A stretch of 64,000 bases of DNA from Nodularia sp. NIES-3585 (GTDB lineage Bacteria; Cyanobacteriota; Cyanobacteriia; Cyanobacteriales; Nostocaceae), in contig NZ_BDUB01000001.1 in assembly GCF_002218065.1 (NCBI RefSeq), positions 2,637,270 to 2,701,269 of the forward strand, given 5' to 3'. This document shows, in pieces, positions 61,948 to 64,000 of the stretch (positions are counted from its first letter, which is position 1; the number at the start of each line of letters is the position of its first letter). A program made the translations under genes and the position numbers. The notes under the pieces are model-generated. The model was not told where the DNA came from. It worked only from the letters and a program-made list of their open reading frames with translations, and ran no database searches.

Positions 61948-62706
61948 ATGCAACAACAAAAGCCAATTGCTGTTGAATTCCGGGATGTCACCTTTAGTCG
62001 TAACCATCGCCCTCTAGTATCTCATCTCAATTTCTCCATTAGGCAGGGAGAAGCCTTAGTTTTACTCGGACGTAGTGGTAGCGGCAAAACTACTACTATG
62101 AAGTTAATCAATCGCCTCTTCACACCTACACAAGGTGAAGTATTATTTAATGGCATTCCTACAACTGAATGGGACGAAATTAAATTACGGCGCAATATTG
62201 GTTATGTGATTCAAGAAACTGGTTTATTTCCCCATTTCACTGTAGAACGTAATGTGAGTTTAGTCCCAACTTTACTGGGTTGGCAATCTAAACAAATTAA
62301 AATCCGGGTTTATGAATTGTTACAGATGGTAGGCTTAGATCCGGCACAATTTGCGGGGCGCTATCCTCATGAACTTTCGGGAGGACAAAAGCAACGAGTA
62401 GGTGTAGCTAGGGCATTAGCAGCTGATCCACCAGTATTATTAATGGATGAACCTTTCGGCGCACTCGATCCCATTACCCGCTTAGAACTGCAAGCAGAAT
62501 TTCGCCGCTTACAACAGGAATTAAAGAAAACAGTGGTCTTTGTCACCCACGATATTCAAGAAGCCTTTGTTTTAGCTTCCCGAATTGGTTTAATGTGTGG
62601 GGGAGAATTGGTAGTATTAGGGACAAAGGATGAATTTAAGCGATCGCAACATCCAGAAAGCCTAGCTTTTCTCGAATGTCTGCAATCACTGGAACAGAGT
62701 TTATGA
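61948..62706 (+). CDS. osmoprotectant-type ABC transporter ATP-binding protein
   Basis: 252 residues from the ATG at 61948. Walker A is LLGRSGSGKTTT, the signature ELSGGQKQRVGVARALAADP, Walker B VLLMDEPFGALDP and the switch VTHDIQEAFVLA. The sequence (VEFRDVTFSRNHRPLV...) is of the OpuCA/ProV-like group for glycine betaine, choline or related quaternary amines. It lacks C-terminal CBS domains, so it is shorter than many OpuCA proteins. Its stop overlaps the permease start (ATGA at 62703-62706), which gives translational coupling. Confidence 0.9.
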   Translation: MQQQKPIAVEFRDVTFSRNHRPLVSHLNFSIRQGEALVLLGRSGSGKTTTMKLINRLFTPTQGEVLFNGIPTTEWDEIKLRRNIGYVIQETGLFPHFTVERNVSLVPTLLGWQSKQIKIRVYELLQMVGLDPAQFAGRYPHELSGGQKQRVGVARALAADPPVLLMDEPFGALDPITRLELQAEFRRLQQELKKTVVFVTHDIQEAFVLASRIGLMCGGELVVLGTKDEFKRSQHPESLAFLECLQSLEQSL

Positions 62707-63335
62707 AAGACTTTTTTTTGATCAAGTATGCCCCAGAAATCCTGCGCCATACCTTAGAACACTTATTTATGGTGAGTATTGCGATCGCAACGGCTACACT
62801 CATTGGTATTCCGCTAGGTATCCTCATTACCCGTAAAACTCACCTGCGCCAACCGATTCTCGGTATTGCCAATATTCTGCAAACTATCCCCAGCTTGGCA
62901 TTATTTGGGTTACTGATTCCAGTCCCGGTAATTGGCGGGCTTGGCGTTGTACCAGCAATTTTCGCCCTGACTTTATATTCCTTTCTGCCCATAATCCGCA
63001 ATACTTATACTGGTATAACTGGCGTAGATCCAGCGATTAGGGAAGCTGGGAGAGGTATGGGAATGACAGATAGGCAATTGTTGTTACAAGTAGAGATTCC
63101 CTTAGCAATGGGGGTAATTTTAGCTGGTGTGCGAGTAGCAACAGTAATTTCTATCGGTATTGCCACTATCGCCGCAGCCATTGGTGCTGGTGGTTTAGGT
63201 GTGTTTATTTTTCGCGGAATTTCAGTAGTAAATAATCAATTAATTTTAGCTGGTGCAGTGCCGGCGGCATTTATTGCATTACTCGCTGACTTGGGCATTG
63301 GTTGGCTAGAGCAAAAATTAAAAGTTAAAATTTAA
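62703..63335 (+). CDS. osmoprotectant-type ABC transporter permease
   Basis: 210 residues from the ATG at 62703, which overlaps the ATPase stop; an earlier ATG at 62676 is less likely. About six hydrophobic segments are present. ILQTIPSLALFGLLIPVPVIG and VDPAIREAGRGMGMTDRQLLLQVEIPLAMGVILAGVRVATV carry the EAA loop that contacts the ATPase. It matches OpuCB/OpuCD-like permeases of quaternary-amine transporters. It shares an operon with the genes on both sides. Confidence 0.9.
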   Translation: MKDFFLIKYAPEILRHTLEHLFMVSIAIATATLIGIPLGILITRKTHLRQPILGIANILQTIPSLALFGLLIPVPVIGGLGVVPAIFALTLYSFLPIIRNTYTGITGVDPAIREAGRGMGMTDRQLLLQVEIPLAMGVILAGVRVATVISIGIATIAAAIGAGGLGVFIFRGISVVNNQLILAGAVPAAFIALLADLGIGWLEQKLKVKI

Positions 63336-63393
63336 AGATTAAAACTCTGGCAGATAATGTCATAAATGCGAGGGTTTTAATTAATAGAAAATC

Positions 63394-64000
63394 ATGAAAA
63401 GATTGTTGAGTTTGTGTTTATTAAGCTTTGTATTAGCCATAGCGCTCGCTAGTTGTAACTTCAATGCTAATACGCTCGGTGCTGGTGATATTGTTGTTGC
63501 TTCTAAAGATTTTACTGAACAAGATATTTTAGGTGAAATGTTAGCACAGCAAATCGAAGATAGTACTCATTTAACAGTAACTCGTCGTCCGCGTTTGGGT
63601 GGTACTTTCGTTTGCCATAGCGCTATTCTTGCCGGACAAATTGATGCCTATATCGAATATACAGGCACAGCTTTTACTGGTATTTTAGAACAAAAACCAA
63701 TTGATGATCCACAAGTAGTTCATCAGAAAGTAAAACAGGCTTATGCGGAACAGTTTAAATTAGAAGTGATGCCCAGCTTAGGATTTGAAAATACTTTTGC
63801 CATGATTATTCGCGGCGAAGATGCTAAACGCTACAACATTCAAACTCTTTCAGAAGCTACTAAATATACACCTCAATGGCGCGGTGGGTTTGGCTACGAA
63901 TTTTTGGAACGAGAAGATGGTTTTCCAGGATTAGCAAAAACTTACGGTATGAGTTTTGCCAGACCTCCTCAAATTATGGACTTGGGTTTAATATATCGGG
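63394..64000 (+). CDS. osmoprotectant-type ABC transporter substrate-binding lipoprotein (partial)
   Basis: The frame opens at the ATG at 63394 and is still open at the window end (at least 202 residues). The lipobox LALASC gives a cysteine at about residue 21, and the mature protein starts GDIVVASKDFTEQDILGEML, the strong hallmark of OpuAC-type binding proteins, followed by AYIEYTGTAFTGIL. It should bind glycine betaine or choline outside the membrane for the permease. The gene lies 58 bases after the permease. Confidence 0.88.
   Translation, partial: MKRLLSLCLLSFVLAIALASCNFNANTLGAGDIVVASKDFTEQDILGEMLAQQIEDSTHLTVTRRPRLGGTFVCHSAILAGQIDAYIEYTGTAFTGILEQKPIDDPQVVHQKVKQAYAEQFKLEVMPSLGFENTFAMIIRGEDAKRYNIQTLSEATKYTPQWRGGFGYEFLEREDGFPGLAKTYGMSFARPPQIMDLGLIYR

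Overview
The window looks like chromosomal DNA of a filamentous, hormogonium-forming cyanobacterium of the Nostoc/Anabaena/Nodularia type. Three things point there: frequent HIP1-like octamers (GCGATCGC), many short tandem heptamers and small palindromic intergenic repeats typical of Nostocales, and a near-complete hormogonium polysaccharide (hps) locus at about 45.3-59.2 kb. I found no phage or plasmid functions and no CRISPR array. There is one complete IS607-type insertion sequence.

Layout, left to right. Two FAD-dependent oxidoreductases lie on the minus strand (1-2754; the first runs off the window), followed by an RNase D-like exonuclease and a TPR lipoprotein. At 5.3-6.5 kb an EamA permease is preceded by a near-perfect CIRCE operator and has no ordinary start codon. 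MscL, a DUF3352 protein, a small DUF3134-like protein and a PlsC-type acyltransferase follow. A tRNA-Ala(UGC) gene lies head-to-head with trhO, a tRNA U34 hydroxylase, with methyltransferases on both sides. Next come an SDR oxidoreductase, the magnesium transporter mgtE, a 473-bp inverted-repeat-bounded element, a TerB-like protein, a VTT-domain membrane protein, a family 2 glycosyltransferase, a PRC-barrel protein and smc.

Between smc and lysC (26.8-31.8 kb) is an accessory-looking island: three genes with PD-(D/E)XK-like nuclease folds (Uma2, a nuclease-TPR fusion, an HsdR-N-like protein) and a kinase-TPR protein with a degenerate ATP loop, separated by copies of one short repeat family. 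After lysC come a HemK-like methyltransferase, a sucrose-phosphate synthase whose phosphatase-like domain has lost its nucleophile, a GAF-SpoIIE phosphatase, and ftsY-nusB. An IS607 copy sits between nusB and a DUF502 gene.

The 45-59 kb block is transcribed leftwards from hpsA: a giant HpsA, pseudopilins HpsB/C/D, glycosyltransferases HpsE/F/G, a second HpsD-like pseudopilin, a DUF2064 glycosyltransferase, an HpsJ-family protein and a KdtX-like glycosyltransferase. Known biology of hps genes makes this a pseudopilus-linked slime polysaccharide system for gliding hormogonia. The right end carries rpmB, a four-helix-bundle protein, an alpha/beta hydrolase and an osmoprotectant-type ABC transporter (ATPase, permease, partial binding protein).

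The most notable signals are the CIRCE site with the missing start codon, repeat cassettes read in frame inside smc and lysC, the nuclease-fold island, the tRNA-Ala/trhO pairing, a zinc-finger-less TnpB with no good start codon, and the duplicated pseudopilin and glycosyltransferase genes of the hps locus.
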